Source of the DNA: Caloramator fervidus
GTDB lineage: Bacteria; Bacillota; Clostridia; Clostridiales; Caloramatoraceae
Assembly: GCF_900108045.1 (NCBI RefSeq)
Contig: NZ_FNUK01000013.1
Span: 1-54,896 of the forward strand
Reading direction: 5' to 3'
Length of the DNA stretch: 54,896 nucleotides
Positions 13,132 to 22,133 of this stretch are shown piece after piece. Within the stretch, counting starts at the first letter, position 1, and each line of letters opens with the position of its first letter. The notes beneath the pieces are model-generated. The model was not told where the DNA came from, searched no databases, and worked only from the letters and a program-made list of their open reading frames with translations. A program made the translations under genes and the position numbers.

Positions 13132-14142
13132 ATGGAGAGATTGCTAGAGATAAAAAATTTAAAAACATCCTTCTTTACACATGTTGGTGAAGTAAAGGCT
13201 GTAAGAGGCGTATCCTTTCATCTTGATAAAGGAGAAGCCCTTGGTATAGTTGGAGAGTCAGGAAGTGGGAAAAGTATAACAATGATGTCTGTTATGAGGC
13301 TTCTTGCAGATAATGGTAAAATAGTTGATGGTGAGATTTGGTTTAATGGCAGGGATCTTGTAAAGCTTTCTGAAAATGAAATGCAAAAGATAAGAGGAAA
13401 TGAAATAGGTATGATTTTCCAAGACCCTATGACTTCGCTAAACCCTGTTTTAACTATAGGAGATCAGCTTACAGAACCTCTTTTAAAGCACAAAAAGATG
13501 CCTAAAGATAAGGCTATTGAAAGGGCAATTGAAATGCTAAGGCTTGTTGGAATACCAAGTCCAGAAAAGAGAATAAAGCAATATCCTCATGAGTTTTCAG
13601 GTGGAATGAGGCAAAGGGTTATGATTGCAATGGCTCTTATAAACGAACCTAAGCTTTTAATAGCAGATGAGCCTACAACAGCCCTTGATGTTACTATTCA
13701 AGCTCAAATCCTTGAACTTATGAAGGAATTAAAGCAAAAGATAAATACTTCTATAATATTGATAACCCATGACCTTGGAGTTGTTGCAGATGTATGTAAT
13801 AGAATAAACGTTATGTATGGGGGGCTTATTGTAGAGACAGGAAGAACAACTGATATATTCTATAATCCAAAGCATCCATATACATGGGGGCGTTTAAGGA
13901 GTGTTCCAAATCCAAAAACCCTTGTAAAGGAAAGGTTAAAACCGATAGATGGACAACCACCAGATCTTTTAAAACCACCAGCTGGATGTCCATTTGCTCC
14001 AAGATGTGATTATGCAATGAGGGTTTGCATGACCCATATGCCTCCACTGTTTGAAGTTGGTGAACAGCATAAGGCAGCGTGCTGGCTCAATCATCCTGAT
14101 GCACCAAAGGTTGAAGCACCAGTTGGAAGGAGGCATGTATAA
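13132..14142 (+). CDS. oppD: Peptide ABC transporter ATP-binding protein OppD
   Basis: ATPase subunit, 336 aa. Walker A GESGSGKS near residue 40, Q-loop FQDPMTSLNP, signature FSGGMRQR, Walker B LLIADEPTTALD and switch His in ITHDLG are visible. The C-terminal oligo/dipeptide-specific tail has four cysteines (CPFAPRCDYAMRVC...C); related DppD proteins bind an iron-sulfur cluster there. Its stop overlaps the oppF ATG by one base. Confidence 0.94.
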   Translation: MERLLEIKNLKTSFFTHVGEVKAVRGVSFHLDKGEALGIVGESGSGKSITMMSVMRLLADNGKIVDGEIWFNGRDLVKLSENEMQKIRGNEIGMIFQDPMTSLNPVLTIGDQLTEPLLKHKKMPKDKAIERAIEMLRLVGIPSPEKRIKQYPHEFSGGMRQRVMIAMALINEPKLLIADEPTTALDVTIQAQILELMKELKQKINTSIILITHDLGVVADVCNRINVMYGGLIVETGRTTDIFYNPKHPYTWGRLRSVPNPKTLVKERLKPIDGQPPDLLKPPAGCPFAPRCDYAMRVCMTHMPPLFEVGEQHKAACWLNHPDAPKVEAPVGRRHV

Positions 14143-15116
14143 TGGAAAAGAAGGTTTTAATTAGTATAAAAAATTTGAAAATGTATTTTCCAATAAAGAA
14201 GGGACTTTTTGGAAAACAAGTAAGCTATGTTAAAGCAGTTGATGATGTTTCCTTTGAAATAATGAAGGGAGAAACGTTAGGTCTTGTTGGAGAATCAGGA
14301 TGTGGAAAAACAACAACAGGAAGAACTATAATCAAGTTATATGAGCCAACTTCAGGGCATATAATATATGATGGAGTGGATATTGCAAAGTTTACTCCAA
14401 CTCAAATGCTTCCTTATAGAAAAAAGATGCAGATGATTTTCCAAGATCCATATGCTTCATTAAATCCTAGAATGACTGTTGCAGATATTATAGGAGAGGC
14501 TATTGATATTCATAAATTAATGACAGGAAAAGAAAGAATGGAAAGAATACATTATCTTTTAAACGTAGTTGGATTAAACAGCGAACATGCCAATAGATAT
14601 CCTCATGAATTTTCAGGAGGACAAAGACAAAGAATTGGTATAGCAAGAGCCTTAGCTGTTCAGCCTGAGTTTATAATATGCGATGAGCCAATTTCTGCTC
14701 TTGACGTTTCAATTCAAGCTCAGGTTGTAAATATGCTTGAAGATTTACAAAGGGATTTTGGATTGACTTACCTTTTTATAGCCCATGACCTTTCAATGGT
14801 TAAGCATATTTCAAACAGAGTTGGGGTTATGTATCTTGGAAAACTTGTTGAGCTTGCAGAAAGCAATGAGCTTTATACAAAGCCGTTACATCCATATACT
14901 CAAGCGTTGCTTTCGGCAATACCAATACCAGATCCTGAAGAGGCTTTATCTAAAAAGAGAATAGTTCTTGAAGGTGAAATACCTTCACCAATTGATCCGC
15001 CTCCAGGATGTAGATTTAAAGGAAGATGCAGATATGCAAAACCAATATGTGCAGAACAAGATCCAGAATTTAAAGATGTAGGCGGAGGACATATGGTAGC
15101 TTGCCACTTATATTAG
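14142..15116 (+). CDS. oppF: Peptide ABC transporter ATP-binding protein OppF
   Basis: Second ATPase, 324 aa. Walker A GESGCGKT, signature FSGGQRQR, Walker [13 protein letters not shown] and H-switch IAHDLS are present, with the OppF-type N-terminus ([13 protein letters not shown]) and a C-terminal four-Cys tail ([14 protein letters not shown]...C). It shares the TAATG overlap with oppD, implying coupled translation. A stem-loop separates it from oppA. Confidence 0.94.
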   Translation: MEKKVLISIKNLKMYFPIKKGLFGKQVSYVKAVDDVSFEIMKGETLGLVGESGCGKTTTGRTIIKLYEPTSGHIIYDGVDIAKFTPTQMLPYRKKMQMIFQDPYASLNPRMTVADIIGEAIDIHKLMTGKERMERIHYLLNVVGLNSEHANRYPHEFSGGQRQRIGIARALAVQPEFIICDEPISALDVSIQAQVVNMLEDLQRDFGLTYLFIAHDLSMVKHISNRVGVMYLGKLVELAESNELYTKPLHPYTQALLSAIPIPDPEEALSKKRIVLEGEIPSPIDPPPGCRFKGRCRYAKPICAEQDPEFKDVGGGHMVACHLY

Positions 15117-15121
15117 TTAAT

Positions 15122-15140
15122 ATCCGGCTTTATGCCGGAT
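15122..15140 (+). other. Intra-operon stem-loop between oppF and oppA
   Basis: ATCCGGC (15122-15128) pairs with GCCGGAT (15134-15140) around TTTAT. It is followed by AAATATAC, not a T-tract, so it is unlikely to terminate. It could stop 3'-5' decay or mark a processing site, letting oppA accumulate above the other subunits. Confidence 0.6.
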
Positions 15141-15171
15141 AAATATACATAAAAAAAGGGGAGGAATTAAG

Positions 15172-16803
15172 ATGAAAAAGTCAAAACTTTTCATCGTCCT
15201 CGCCTTAGTATTAGCCATAGGGGTATCATTCTTTTCAGGCTGTGCTAAGGGAGGGCAAACTGGTCAGACCATTAAGTACAACTTAGGTGCTGAACCAGCT
15301 ACAATTGACCCACAATTAAACAGCGCCGTTGATGGTGCAACAGTTATTGTAAACTGCTTTGATGGTTTAACAAGACTTGATGCTAATGACAAACCAATTC
15401 CAGCGGTAGCCGAAAGATGGGAAATTTCACCAGACCAATTAACTTATAAGTTCTACTTAAGAAAGGATGCTAAGTGGACAGATGGTCAACCAGTTAAGGC
15501 ACAGGACTTTGTTTATGCATGGCAAAGGGCAGTTGATCCAAAGACAGCAGCAGAATATGCATATCAATTATGGTATATAAAGAATGGTGAAGCAATAAGC
15601 GAAGGAAAAATGCCTGTTGACCAATTAGGAGTTAAGGCTTTAGATGATTATACACTAGAAGTTACATTAGAAGGACCAACACCATATTTCTTATCATTAA
15701 CAGCATTCCCAACATATATGCCAGTTAGAAAGGATGTTGTTGAAAAGGATCCACAAGGATGGGCAACAAAACCTGAAACATATATTACAAATGGACCATT
15801 TAAGTTAAAAGAATGGAGACCAAAGGATGCTTTAATTCTTGAAAAGAATCCAAATTGGTATAATGCTGATAAAGTTAAGTTGCAAACTATTGAAATGAAG
15901 ATGCTTGAAGACCAAACAAGCGCTCTTGCAGCATTTAGAACAGGACAGTTAGATTATATTGAATCACCACCAAGCGCAGAAATACCAAACTTATTAAAAT
16001 CAGGAGAAGCTAAAGTATTCCCATACCTTGGAACATATTTCTACATCTTTAACCTTTCACCAAATGCAGAAAAGGTAGACCCAGCTGCAGCAAAGGCTAT
16101 TAAGGATGTTAGAGTAAGAAAGGCGATAAACCTTGCAATTAACAGAAAGGCTATAGTTGAAAATGTAACTAAGGGTGGACAAATACCAGCAACATCATTT
16201 GTTCCAAATGGTATTCCAGATGCGGATGGAAAGGACTTTAAGAAGAAGGATTACTTCCCAGCTGAAGGTAACGTAGAAGAAGCTAAGAAGCTTCTTGCAG
16301 AAGCAGGATATCCAGATGGAAAAGGATTCCCAAAGATCACTTTAATCTATAACACAAGCCAAGGTCATCAAGCCATCGCAATGGCAATTCAAGATATGCT
16401 AAAGAAGAATCTTGGAATAAATATAGAACTTGCTAACCAAGAATGGAAGGTATTCCAAAAGACTAGAGATGAAAGAAATTATATCTTTGCAAGACATGGT
16501 TGGATAGCTGACTATGTTGACCCAATGACATTCCTTGATATGTGGGTATCAAATTCAGGACAAAACAACATAGGATACAACAATCCAGAATATGATAAGA
16601 AGATAGCAGCAGCAAAGAAGGAAGCAGATCCTGCAAAGAGAATGCAACTTCTTCATGAAGCTGAAGATATCCTTATGAATGATATGCCACTTGTTCCACT
16701 TTACTATTATACAAATATTGCATGTGTTAAGGATTATGTAAAGGACGTGCATAAGTCAGTTCTTGGATTTGTTTACTTTGAAAATGCTTATATTCAAAAA
16801 TAA
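15172..16803 (+). CDS. oppA: Oligopeptide-binding lipoprotein OppA
   Basis: Extracytoplasmic solute-binding protein (SBP family 5) that delivers peptides to OppBCDF. 543 aa with a lipoprotein signal peptide: basic MKKSK, hydrophobic core, and lipobox FSGC with Cys24. The family signature (AVAERWEISPDQLTYKFYLRKDAKWTDG, split here over about residues 85-115) is visible. SD GGGGAGGA. Codon use is noticeably more biased (more AAG, CCA, TTA) than neighbours, as expected for a highly expressed gene. It ends in a strong terminator. Confidence 0.95.
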   Translation: MKKSKLFIVLALVLAIGVSFFSGCAKGGQTGQTIKYNLGAEPATIDPQLNSAVDGATVIVNCFDGLTRLDANDKPIPAVAERWEISPDQLTYKFYLRKDAKWTDGQPVKAQDFVYAWQRAVDPKTAAEYAYQLWYIKNGEAISEGKMPVDQLGVKALDDYTLEVTLEGPTPYFLSLTAFPTYMPVRKDVVEKDPQGWATKPETYITNGPFKLKEWRPKDALILEKNPNWYNADKVKLQTIEMKMLEDQTSALAAFRTGQLDYIESPPSAEIPNLLKSGEAKVFPYLGTYFYIFNLSPNAEKVDPAAAKAIKDVRVRKAINLAINRKAIVENVTKGGQIPATSFVPNGIPDADGKDFKKKDYFPAEGNVEEAKKLLAEAGYPDGKGFPKITLIYNTSQGHQAIAMAIQDMLKKNLGINIELANQEWKVFQKTRDERNYIFARHGWIADYVDPMTFLDMWVSNSGQNNIGYNNPEYDKKIAAAKKEADPAKRMQLLHEAEDILMNDMPLVPLYYYTNIACVKDYVKDVHKSVLGFVYFENAYIQK

Positions 16804-16804
16804 A

Positions 16805-16838
16805 AAATAAACCCGCTATTTAGCGGGTTTATTTTTTT
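16805..16838 (+). terminator. Terminator of opp operon, active for both directions
   Basis: AAATAAACCCGCTA (16805-16818) and TAGCGGGTTTATTT (16821-16834) form a long stem with T-tracts on both strands, so it can also end the convergent minus-strand gene, whose stop codon is in the stem. Confidence 0.85.
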
Positions 16839-16977
16839 CAGGAGGGGTTTTTCTTGGTGTATAATATGCACATTGACTTTCTTGACTTAGTATGCTTTGG
16901 GTTATACTTATATGCTCTAGACTGCATTTGCCATCCACTTCATAAATACAGTTAGCTGAGCAGTTGATGTTGGTCAT
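16816..16977 (-). CDS. DUF1540-like small Cys-rich protein (53 aa)
   Basis: Starts MTNINCSANCIYEVDGKCSL and ends with CAYYTPRK plus a Pro/Lys tail. The spacing NCSANCIYEVDGKC...C resembles DUF1540, a short family with four cysteines that probably bind metal. ATG 16977 is chosen because AGGAGGGAA lies before it; an in-frame ATG farther upstream lacks an SD. It overlaps the 3' end of the 16952-18304 gene by 26 bp, which suggests coupled translation. Function unknown. Confidence 0.75.
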   Translation of the reverse strand: MTNINCSANCIYEVDGKCSLEHISITQSILSQESQCAYYTPRKTPPEKNKPAK

Positions 16978-18304
16978 CTTCTTCCCTCCTGGTATTATTA
17001 TTTCCATCATCCGTTAAATCTATTAATAATAAGCTTGCATATAATGAAAATTCGTTGTTTACTTTCTTAGATGGTTTGTATATAGGAATAAGGTTGTTGT
17101 TTATTTTTAATGATTTTACAAATACAGGCGCTAAGTTAACATCACTATAAAGAGGGATTTTTTCATCAATTTCTATTGTATATCCGTTAAATTCTGTTTT
17201 TCTATCTACGGTAGAGGCTATTATTGATTCTAATATTTTTGTAATGAATGAATTTAGTATGTTTAGCATCTTTTTATCTTCATTTAGCTTACAATATAAG
17301 TATAGGCCCTTAAATATTTCAGCTATATCTTTTGAGGAATATTTTATTTCTTCTTCGTTAATGAATGTGGCGGTGTTTTCGTCGAACAGTTCCATAACTT
17401 GGTTTATAATTTTTTCGGCTGAATTTTTAAATTTTTCTATTTTGGTTAAGGTATATCCTTCCATTAAAGAGGAGGAAGCTCTAAAATGGGTTGTGAGGGA
17501 GGCTGCAAGGAAGTTATTTGGGGACTTTTCAACTTCGCCGCTTATTTTTATCCTTGATTCTATTTCAGCACAGCTTAAAGTTATAAGTTCTTTTAATATT
17601 GAGTCTTCTTTTAAAACTTTTGAACACCTATATAAGGAAGAAACTATGAAGGATAAGTATCTTGTTGGAAGTTCTAAGATAAAGTTAAAGTTTTCATATA
17701 TAAATTTAAATATTTTTTCGGCTTCGTTTAGATATATTTTTTCTTCACCTTCTATTAGCATACCATAGGTTAAAAAGGCTTCATATACCAATATTTGGTC
17801 AAGTAAGTTATAGTCTATATCTTTTTTTATCTTTAGTTTTTCATCTATATACTTTGTTTTATCTTCAACATTTATAAATAAACCATCCTTATTTCTCATG
17901 TATGCTGTTAAAAAGTCTAAAAAATTTTTAACTTGTTTTTTTATTATAAAGTCATTGGCTTTTGTTGTTGGAATGAGTTTTAATAAGTTTATCATAGATA
18001 AAATTGCAAATACTTGAGCTTTGACTGTTATTTCTTTTTTAAAAGAATTAAAATCCCAAACATATTTTCCAGGATTTATTATTTCAGAGGGGGCTTGAGA
18101 GAAAATTGGTTTTGCTTCTTTATATATGCATTTTATGGGCATTAAGTTTTCTACTAAAAATTTATCCTCTTGACCTGTTTCTTCGTTTATATAATTTAAT
18201 TCTTTTTCGTTAAAAAAATATGGGACTCCACATCCTGATAAAAAAAGGGTCCAAAGGATATTGTTTTTTGAATAATATTTTAATTTTTCGTTTATATTTA
18301 TCAT
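16952..18304 (-). CDS. Hypothetical protein, predicted all-helical (about 450 aa)
   Basis: I do not recognise this protein. It is soluble, with many Leu/Ile/Lys-rich helix-like segments spaced as in alpha/alpha-toroid folds (for example FLTAYMRNKDGLFIN and TFINEEEIKYSSKDIAEIF), so a six-hairpin-like fold is possible but unproven. A short hydrophobic, Cys-containing stretch (LFLSGCGVPYFF) lies near the N-terminus. ATG 18304 is preferred because GGTGAT lies 4 nt before it; ATG 18310 is an alternative. The acidic C-terminal tail overlaps the DUF1540 gene. A sigma-K-like promoter precedes it. Confidence 0.7.
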   Translation of the reverse strand: MININEKLKYYSKNNILWTLFLSGCGVPYFFNEKELNYINEETGQEDKFLVENLMPIKCIYKEAKPIFSQAPSEIINPGKYVWDFNSFKKEITVKAQVFAILSMINLLKLIPTTKANDFIIKKQVKNFLDFLTAYMRNKDGLFINVEDKTKYIDEKLKIKKDIDYNLLDQILVYEAFLTYGMLIEGEEKIYLNEAEKIFKFIYENFNFILELPTRYLSFIVSSLYRCSKVLKEDSILKELITLSCAEIESRIKISGEVEKSPNNFLAASLTTHFRASSSLMEGYTLTKIEKFKNSAEKIINQVMELFDENTATFINEEEIKYSSKDIAEIFKGLYLYCKLNEDKKMLNILNSFITKILESIIASTVDRKTEFNGYTIEIDEKIPLYSDVNLAPVFVKSLKINNNLIPIYKPSKKVNNEFSLYASLLLIDLTDDGNNNTRREEDDQHQLLS

Positions 18305-18333
18305 TTTCATCACCGCAAATAAAGTTCTATTAA

Positions 18334-18362
18334 TATAATATGAAAAAAGGACAAGCAATGTT
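18334..18362 (-). promoter_or_regulatory. Sigma-K-like promoter of the 16816-18304 gene pair
   Basis: On the minus strand AACA (18359-18362), a 16-nt spacer and CATATTATA (18334-18342) match the Bacillus sigma-K consensus mACm-N16/17-CATAnnnTA. The expected start is about 8 nt downstream, just before the SD. The motif is short and AT-rich, so chance matches are possible. Confidence 0.4.
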
Positions 18363-18371
18363 ACAAAAGCG

Positions 18372-18400
18372 TTTAATTTTTGTTTGTAAAATTATATAAT
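18372..18400 (+). promoter_or_regulatory. SigA-type promoter of the HypE-like gene
   Basis: TTTAAT (18372-18377), 17 bp, TATAAT (18395-18400), on the plus strand upstream of ATG 18424. It is divergent from the preceding minus-strand promoter. Confidence 0.5.
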
Positions 18401-18423
18401 ATTAATGGAATGGGGGTAAAAAT

Positions 18424-19398
18424 ATGGATATTGGAAAGTTGCCAAATGATGTTCTTAAGGAAAAAATTTTAAGAAAAATAAGAAAAATAAATGATGAGGT
18501 TGTTTTAACTCCTTCTATTGGAGAGGATTGTGCAGCTGTTAAATTTGGAGATGAATTTTGTGTTATAACTTCAGATCCTGTAACGGCTGCTACTAAGGAT
18601 ATAGGAAAAATTGGAGTTATTATAAATAGCAATGATATTGCTTCTTCAGGAGTAAGGCCTTTAGGCATTACTGTGACTCTTCTTGCTCCACCTTATGCAA
18701 AAATTGAAGATATTGAAGCTATAATGGAGGATGTTATAAAAACATGTGAGGAATTTAATATAGATATTTTAGGAGGACACACAGAAATAACAGATGCGGT
18801 AAATAGGTATGTTTTATCTATAACAGCTATTGGAAAGGGTAAAAGTATAGTAAAAACAAAGGGAGCAAAAGTTGGTGACGATGTAGTGATGACTGGTTTT
18901 GCAGGTCTTGAAGGAACTTACATTATTGTAAATGAATATTATGATAAATTACTTTCAATTATTGATAAAGATATTTTAGATAGTGTTAAAAAACTTCAAA
19001 TATCAATTAGTGTATTAAAGGCTGGATTGATAGCAGGTGAATTTAAAGTAAATTCAATGCATGATGCTACAGAGGGTGGAATATTAGGTGCCCTTTGGGA
19101 AGTTGCAAATGCAAGTGATAGAGGAATTTATATTTATAAAGATAAGATACCTGTTTTAAATGAAACAAAGATTATATGTAAGTCATTAAATATAGACCCT
19201 TATAAATTGATATCAAGTGGAGCAATGATTATAACAACCGAAAAAGGAGAAGAGCTTGTAAAAAAATTGAATGAATATGGCATACATGCAGCTATTATTG
19301 GAAAAATAACAGAAAAGGGATGTATTATAAATGATAATGGTATTGAGTATGAGATAGAAAAACCACTGTCGGATGAAATATACAAAGTAAAATTTTAA
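18424..19398 (+). CDS. AIR-synthase-related (HypE/PurM-fold) protein
   Basis: A 324-aa protein of the PurM superfamily: N-terminal ATP-binding half with [10 protein letters not shown] and [26 protein letters not shown] (the typical DG-loop region) and GGHTEIT; C-terminal half with [15 protein letters not shown]. It resembles HypE, but no hyp genes are near and the C-terminal Cys used by true HypE is absent (it ends IYKVKF). It may be an orphan HypE-like or ThiL-like enzyme of unknown substrate. It lies 11 bp before rph, likely the same transcript. Confidence 0.75.
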   Translation: MDIGKLPNDVLKEKILRKIRKINDEVVLTPSIGEDCAAVKFGDEFCVITSDPVTAATKDIGKIGVIINSNDIASSGVRPLGITVTLLAPPYAKIEDIEAIMEDVIKTCEEFNIDILGGHTEITDAVNRYVLSITAIGKGKSIVKTKGAKVGDDVVMTGFAGLEGTYIIVNEYYDKLLSIIDKDILDSVKKLQISISVLKAGLIAGEFKVNSMHDATEGGILGALWEVANASDRGIYIYKDKIPVLNETKIICKSLNIDPYKLISSGAMIITTEKGEELVKKLNEYGIHAAIIGKITEKGCIINDNGIEYEIEKPLSDEIYKVKF

Positions 19399-19409
19399 GG
19401 AGGAATAAA

Positions 19410-20192
19410 ATGAGGGTTGATGGAAGAGATAATTTAGATTTAAGAGAAATTAAAATAACAAGAAATTATATAAAACATGCAGAAGGGTCTGTTTTAGTAG
19501 AATTTGGAGATACAAAAGTTATATGCACTGCTTCAATAGATGATAAGGTTCCGCCTTTTTTAAAAGGAACTGGTGAAGGATGGATAACTTGTGAATATGG
19601 AATGCTTCCAAGGTCAACAAAGGATAGAAAAACAAGAGAATCTGCAAAAGGGAAAATAGATGGGAGAACAGCGGAAATTCAAAGGCTTATAGGTAGGGCC
19701 TTGCGTTCTGTGGTTGATCTTTCTAAGATAGGGGAAAGAACTATATGGATAGATTGCGATGTAATTCAAGCAGATGGTGGAACAAGAACAGCATCAATAA
19801 CAGGTGCTTTTATAGCTTTAGTTGATGCCATAAATAAATTAGATGAAATGGAAAAACTTTCAGTATATCCTATTAAAAATTTTGTTGCAGCTGTCAGCGT
19901 AGGAATAGTTGATAATGAGGTTTTATTAGATCTTTGCTATGAAGAGGATTTTAAAGCAACGGTTGATATGAATGTAGTTATGACTGATAAGGGAGAATTT
20001 GTTGAGATTCAAGGCACAGGAGAAAAGCTTCCGTTTAATAAAGAGCAGCTTGAAGGCATGCTTTCTGCTGCAAAAAAGGGGATAGATGAGATAATAAAGA
20101 TACAAAAAGAAATTTTAGGTGGTGCAGCAGCAAGGATAGGAGAGGAGGAGGTTAAAGTTGAAGTTCTCGAAGATAATTCTAGCCAGCAATAA
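19410..20192 (+). CDS. rph: Ribonuclease PH
   Basis: Phosphorolytic 3'-5' exoribonuclease trimming tRNA 3' ends. 260 aa. [49 protein letters not shown] and [20 protein letters not shown] are the family hallmarks. SD AAGGAGGAAT precedes ATG 19410. Its 3' end overlaps the start of the pyrophosphatase gene by 35 bp. It lies just upstream of a large tRNA cluster, which suits its role but may be chance. Confidence 0.96.
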   Translation: MRVDGRDNLDLREIKITRNYIKHAEGSVLVEFGDTKVICTASIDDKVPPFLKGTGEGWITCEYGMLPRSTKDRKTRESAKGKIDGRTAEIQRLIGRALRSVVDLSKIGERTIWIDCDVIQADGGTRTASITGAFIALVDAINKLDEMEKLSVYPIKNFVAAVSVGIVDNEVLLDLCYEEDFKATVDMNVVMTDKGEFVEIQGTGEKLPFNKEQLEGMLSAAKKGIDEIIKIQKEILGGAAARIGEEEVKVEVLEDNSSQQ

Positions 20193-20775
20193 TCCCCATA
20201 AAGTTGAGGAGATTAAAAGTATATTAGGAAAGTATGGAATATATGTTTTATCTTTAAAAGAAGCAGGAATTGAAATTGAAATTGAGGAGGATGGAAAAAC
20301 TTTTGAAGAAAATGCATTAAAAAAAGCAAGGCAAGTTTATAAGATTACTAAAACTCCGTGTATTGCTGATGATTCAGGACTTGAAGTTTTTGCTTTAAAT
20401 GGAGCGCCTGGTGTTTATTCTGCAAGATTTTCTGGAGAACATGGGAATTATAAAAAGAATAATCAAAAGCTTTTAGAACTTTTAAAAGATGTGAAGGAAG
20501 AGGATAGAGGAGCAAGGTTTGTAAGCGTAATTGCTTTTATAGATGATAATGGTGAAGAAATTTTAGCAAGAGGAGAAGTGTATGGAAGTATAGGTTTTGA
20601 GGAAAGAGGAACAAATGGATTTGGATATGATCCTTTGTTTATTATTCCATACCTTCAAAAAACCTTTGCGGAGCTTTCATCAGAAGAAAAAAATAGTATA
20701 AGCCACAGAAAAAAAGCATTAGATAAATTTTTGGATTTATTTGAGAAAAAATATCTTAAGGGGGAAGGTGTGTGA
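20158..20775 (+). CDS. rdgB: XTP/dITP diphosphatase (RdgB/HAM1 family)
   Basis: Hydrolyses non-canonical purine triphosphates (dITP, XTP) to keep them out of DNA. 205 aa: [46 protein letters not shown] and SHRKKAL are diagnostic. It starts at TTG 20158, inside rph and preceded by GGAGAGGAGGAGG; no ATG is suitably placed. Overlapping rph-rdgB is common in Firmicutes, so coupled translation is likely. Confidence 0.95.
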   Translation: MKFSKIILASNNPHKVEEIKSILGKYGIYVLSLKEAGIEIEIEEDGKTFEENALKKARQVYKITKTPCIADDSGLEVFALNGAPGVYSARFSGEHGNYKKNNQKLLELLKDVKEEDRGARFVSVIAFIDDNGEEILARGEVYGSIGFEERGTNGFGYDPLFIIPYLQKTFAELSSEEKNSISHRKKALDKFLDLFEKKYLKGEGV

Positions 20776-21242
20776 AAGTAGGTATAGTAAGCGATACCCA
20801 TAAAAATTTGGCTATGTTAGATAAGGCTATAAAGAATCTAGGAGAAATTGAACTTTTAATACATCTTGGGGACTGTATAGAAGATGTTAAAAATATAAAG
20901 GATAAATATGCATTTGATGTAGTATATGTTGCTGGCAATAATGATAATACCTTAGAGAATACAGAAAAGATTATAAAAATAAGTGGGAAGAAAATACTAT
21001 TAACCCATGGGCATAAGTATAATGTTTATTTTGGTTTAGAAAGACTTTATTTTAGAGCATTAGAAAAAGAAGCAGATTTAGTTTTATATGGCCATACCCA
21101 TGTTCAAAATATTGAATGGATTAATAATATATTATTTATAAATCCAGGAAGCACCTCTTTGCCTAGGGATAAAGCTGCAGGGTGTATAAAGATTGTGTTT
21201 GATGAAAAAGGGGATTTTGAAGTGTTTACATATAGATTTTAA
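20772..21242 (+). CDS. YfcE/MJ0936-family metallophosphoesterase
   Basis: A 156-aa calcineurin-like phosphodiesterase: GIVSDTH, LGD(C), VAGNND, LTHGH and YGHTHV supply the metal ligands. The start is GTG 20772, overlapping the rdgB stop by 4 bp (GTGA), with SD AAGGGGGAAGG. It completes the rph-rdgB-yfcE group widespread in Firmicutes. The in vivo substrate is unknown. Confidence 0.9.
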   Translation: MKVGIVSDTHKNLAMLDKAIKNLGEIELLIHLGDCIEDVKNIKDKYAFDVVYVAGNNDNTLENTEKIIKISGKKILLTHGHKYNVYFGLERLYFRALEKEADLVLYGHTHVQNIEWINNILFINPGSTSLPRDKAAGCIKIVFDEKGDFEVFTYRF

Positions 21243-21269
21243 AAACAAAAAAATTTTTTTAAAAAAGTA

Positions 21270-21298
21270 TTGACATATAAAATATTCTATTGTATACT
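21270..21298 (+). promoter_or_regulatory. Strong promoter of the tRNA operon
   Basis: Perfect TTGACA (21270-21275), 17 bp, TATACT (21293-21298). The start is expected near 21305. A small hairpin, GTCGTC (21306-21311) with GACGAC (21319-21324), lies right at the transcript 5' end before tRNA-Pro. Confidence 0.85.
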
Positions 21299-21337
21299 CT
21301 ATAGTGTCGTCGGGCGGTGACGACGACAAGACAAAGT

Positions 21338-21413
<76 letters not shown>

Positions 21414-21430
21414 TGATAAACAAAAAGTGC

Positions 21431-21458
21431 TTGACAAAAATAAAAAATATGATATGAT
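21431..21458 (+). promoter_or_regulatory. Second promoter inside the tRNA cluster
   Basis: TTGACA (21431-21436), 16 bp, TATGAT (21453-21458), between tRNA-Pro and tRNA-Gly. The other twelve tRNAs can therefore be transcribed separately from tRNA-Pro. Confidence 0.7.
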
Positions 21459-21473
21459 AAAATATGTCGGTGC

Positions 21474-21547
21474 GCGGGTGTAGCTCAATGGTAGAGCACC
21501 GGCCTTCCAAGCCGGTTACGTGGGTTCGATTCCCATCACCCGCTCCA
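21474..21547 (+). tRNA. tRNA-Gly (TCC), copy 1
   Basis: 74-nt cloverleaf: acceptor GCGGGTG/CACCCGC, anticodon TCC in loop CTTCCAA, CCA encoded. Identical to the copy at 22055-22128. Confidence 0.95.
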
Positions 21548-21552
21548 TATAA

Positions 21553-21629
21553 GCGCCTTTAGCTCAGCTGGATAGAGCAACGGCCTTCTAAGCCGTGTGT
21601 CGGGAGTTCGAATCTCTCAAGGCGCACCA
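21553..21629 (+). tRNA. tRNA-Arg (TCT), copy 1
   Basis: 77-nt cloverleaf: acceptor GCGCCTT/AAGGCGC, anticodon TCT in loop CTTCTAA, CCA encoded. It differs from copy 2 (22134) by one compensated acceptor base pair. Confidence 0.95.
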
Positions 21630-21633
21630 ATGT

Positions 21634-21711
21634 GGTGGATATAGTTCAGTTGGTTAGAGCGCCAGATTGTGGCTCTGGAGGTCGTGGGTTCGAGTCCCAC
21701 TATCCACCCCA
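21634..21711 (+). tRNA. tRNA-His (GTG)
   Basis: Acceptor GTGGATA/TATCCAC, with a G at 21634 able to serve as G-1; anticodon GTG in loop TTGTGGC; CCA encoded. Confidence 0.95.
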
Positions 21712-21717
21712 TAACGT

Positions 21718-21793
21718 TGGGCAGTCGCCAAGTCGGTAAGGCACGGGACTTTGACTCCCGCATTCGTAGGTTCGAGTCCTACCTGCCCAGCCA
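21718..21793 (+). tRNA. tRNA-Gln (TTG)
   Basis: Acceptor TGGGCAG/CTGCCCA beginning with U as usual for bacterial tRNA-Gln; anticodon TTG in loop CTTTGAC; CCA encoded. Charged by the GatCAB route also encoded in this window. Confidence 0.95.
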
Positions 21794-21796
21794 TGT

Positions 21797-21872
21797 GAGC
21801 CACTAGCTCAGTTGGCAGAGCACAAGACTTTTAATCTTGGTGTCCGGGGTTCGATTCCCCGGTGGCTCACCA
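21797..21872 (+). tRNA. tRNA-Lys (TTT)
   Basis: Acceptor GAGCCAC/GTGGCTC, anticodon TTT in loop CTTTTAA, CCA encoded. Confidence 0.95.
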
Positions 21873-21884
21873 ATTTTTTAATGT

Positions 21885-21968
21885 GCGGGCGTGGCGGAAT
21901 TGGCAGACGCACTAGACTTAGGATCTAGCGCCTCGTGCGTGGGGGTTCAAGTCCCTCCGCCCGCACCA
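21885..21968 (+). tRNA. tRNA-Leu (TAG)
   Basis: 84-nt class II tRNA with a long variable arm; acceptor GCGGGCG/CGCCCGC, anticodon TAG in loop CTTAGGA, CCA encoded. Confidence 0.95.
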
Positions 21969-21973
21969 AATTT

Positions 21974-22049
21974 GCGGGAATAGCTCAGTTGGTAGAGCGT
22001 CACCTTGCCAAGGTGAAAGTCGCGGGTTCGAGTCCCGTTTCCCGCTCCA
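21974..22049 (+). tRNA. tRNA-Gly (GCC)
   Basis: Acceptor GCGGGAA/TTCCCGC, anticodon GCC in loop CTTGCCA, CCA encoded. Confidence 0.95.
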
Positions 22050-22054
22050 AATGT

Positions 22055-22128
22055 GCGGGTGTAGCTCAATGGTAGAGCACCGGCCTTCCAAGCCGGTTAC
22101 GTGGGTTCGATTCCCATCACCCGCTCCA
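22055..22128 (+). tRNA. tRNA-Gly (TCC), copy 2
   Basis: Identical in sequence to the gene at 21474-21547, including the spacer to the next tRNA-Arg. Confidence 0.95.
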
Positions 22129-22133
22129 TATAA

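Noticed and set aside
17244-17768. 174-aa plus-strand reading frame
   Set aside because: It is the antisense shadow of the 16952-18304 gene, which has SD, promoter and better composition.
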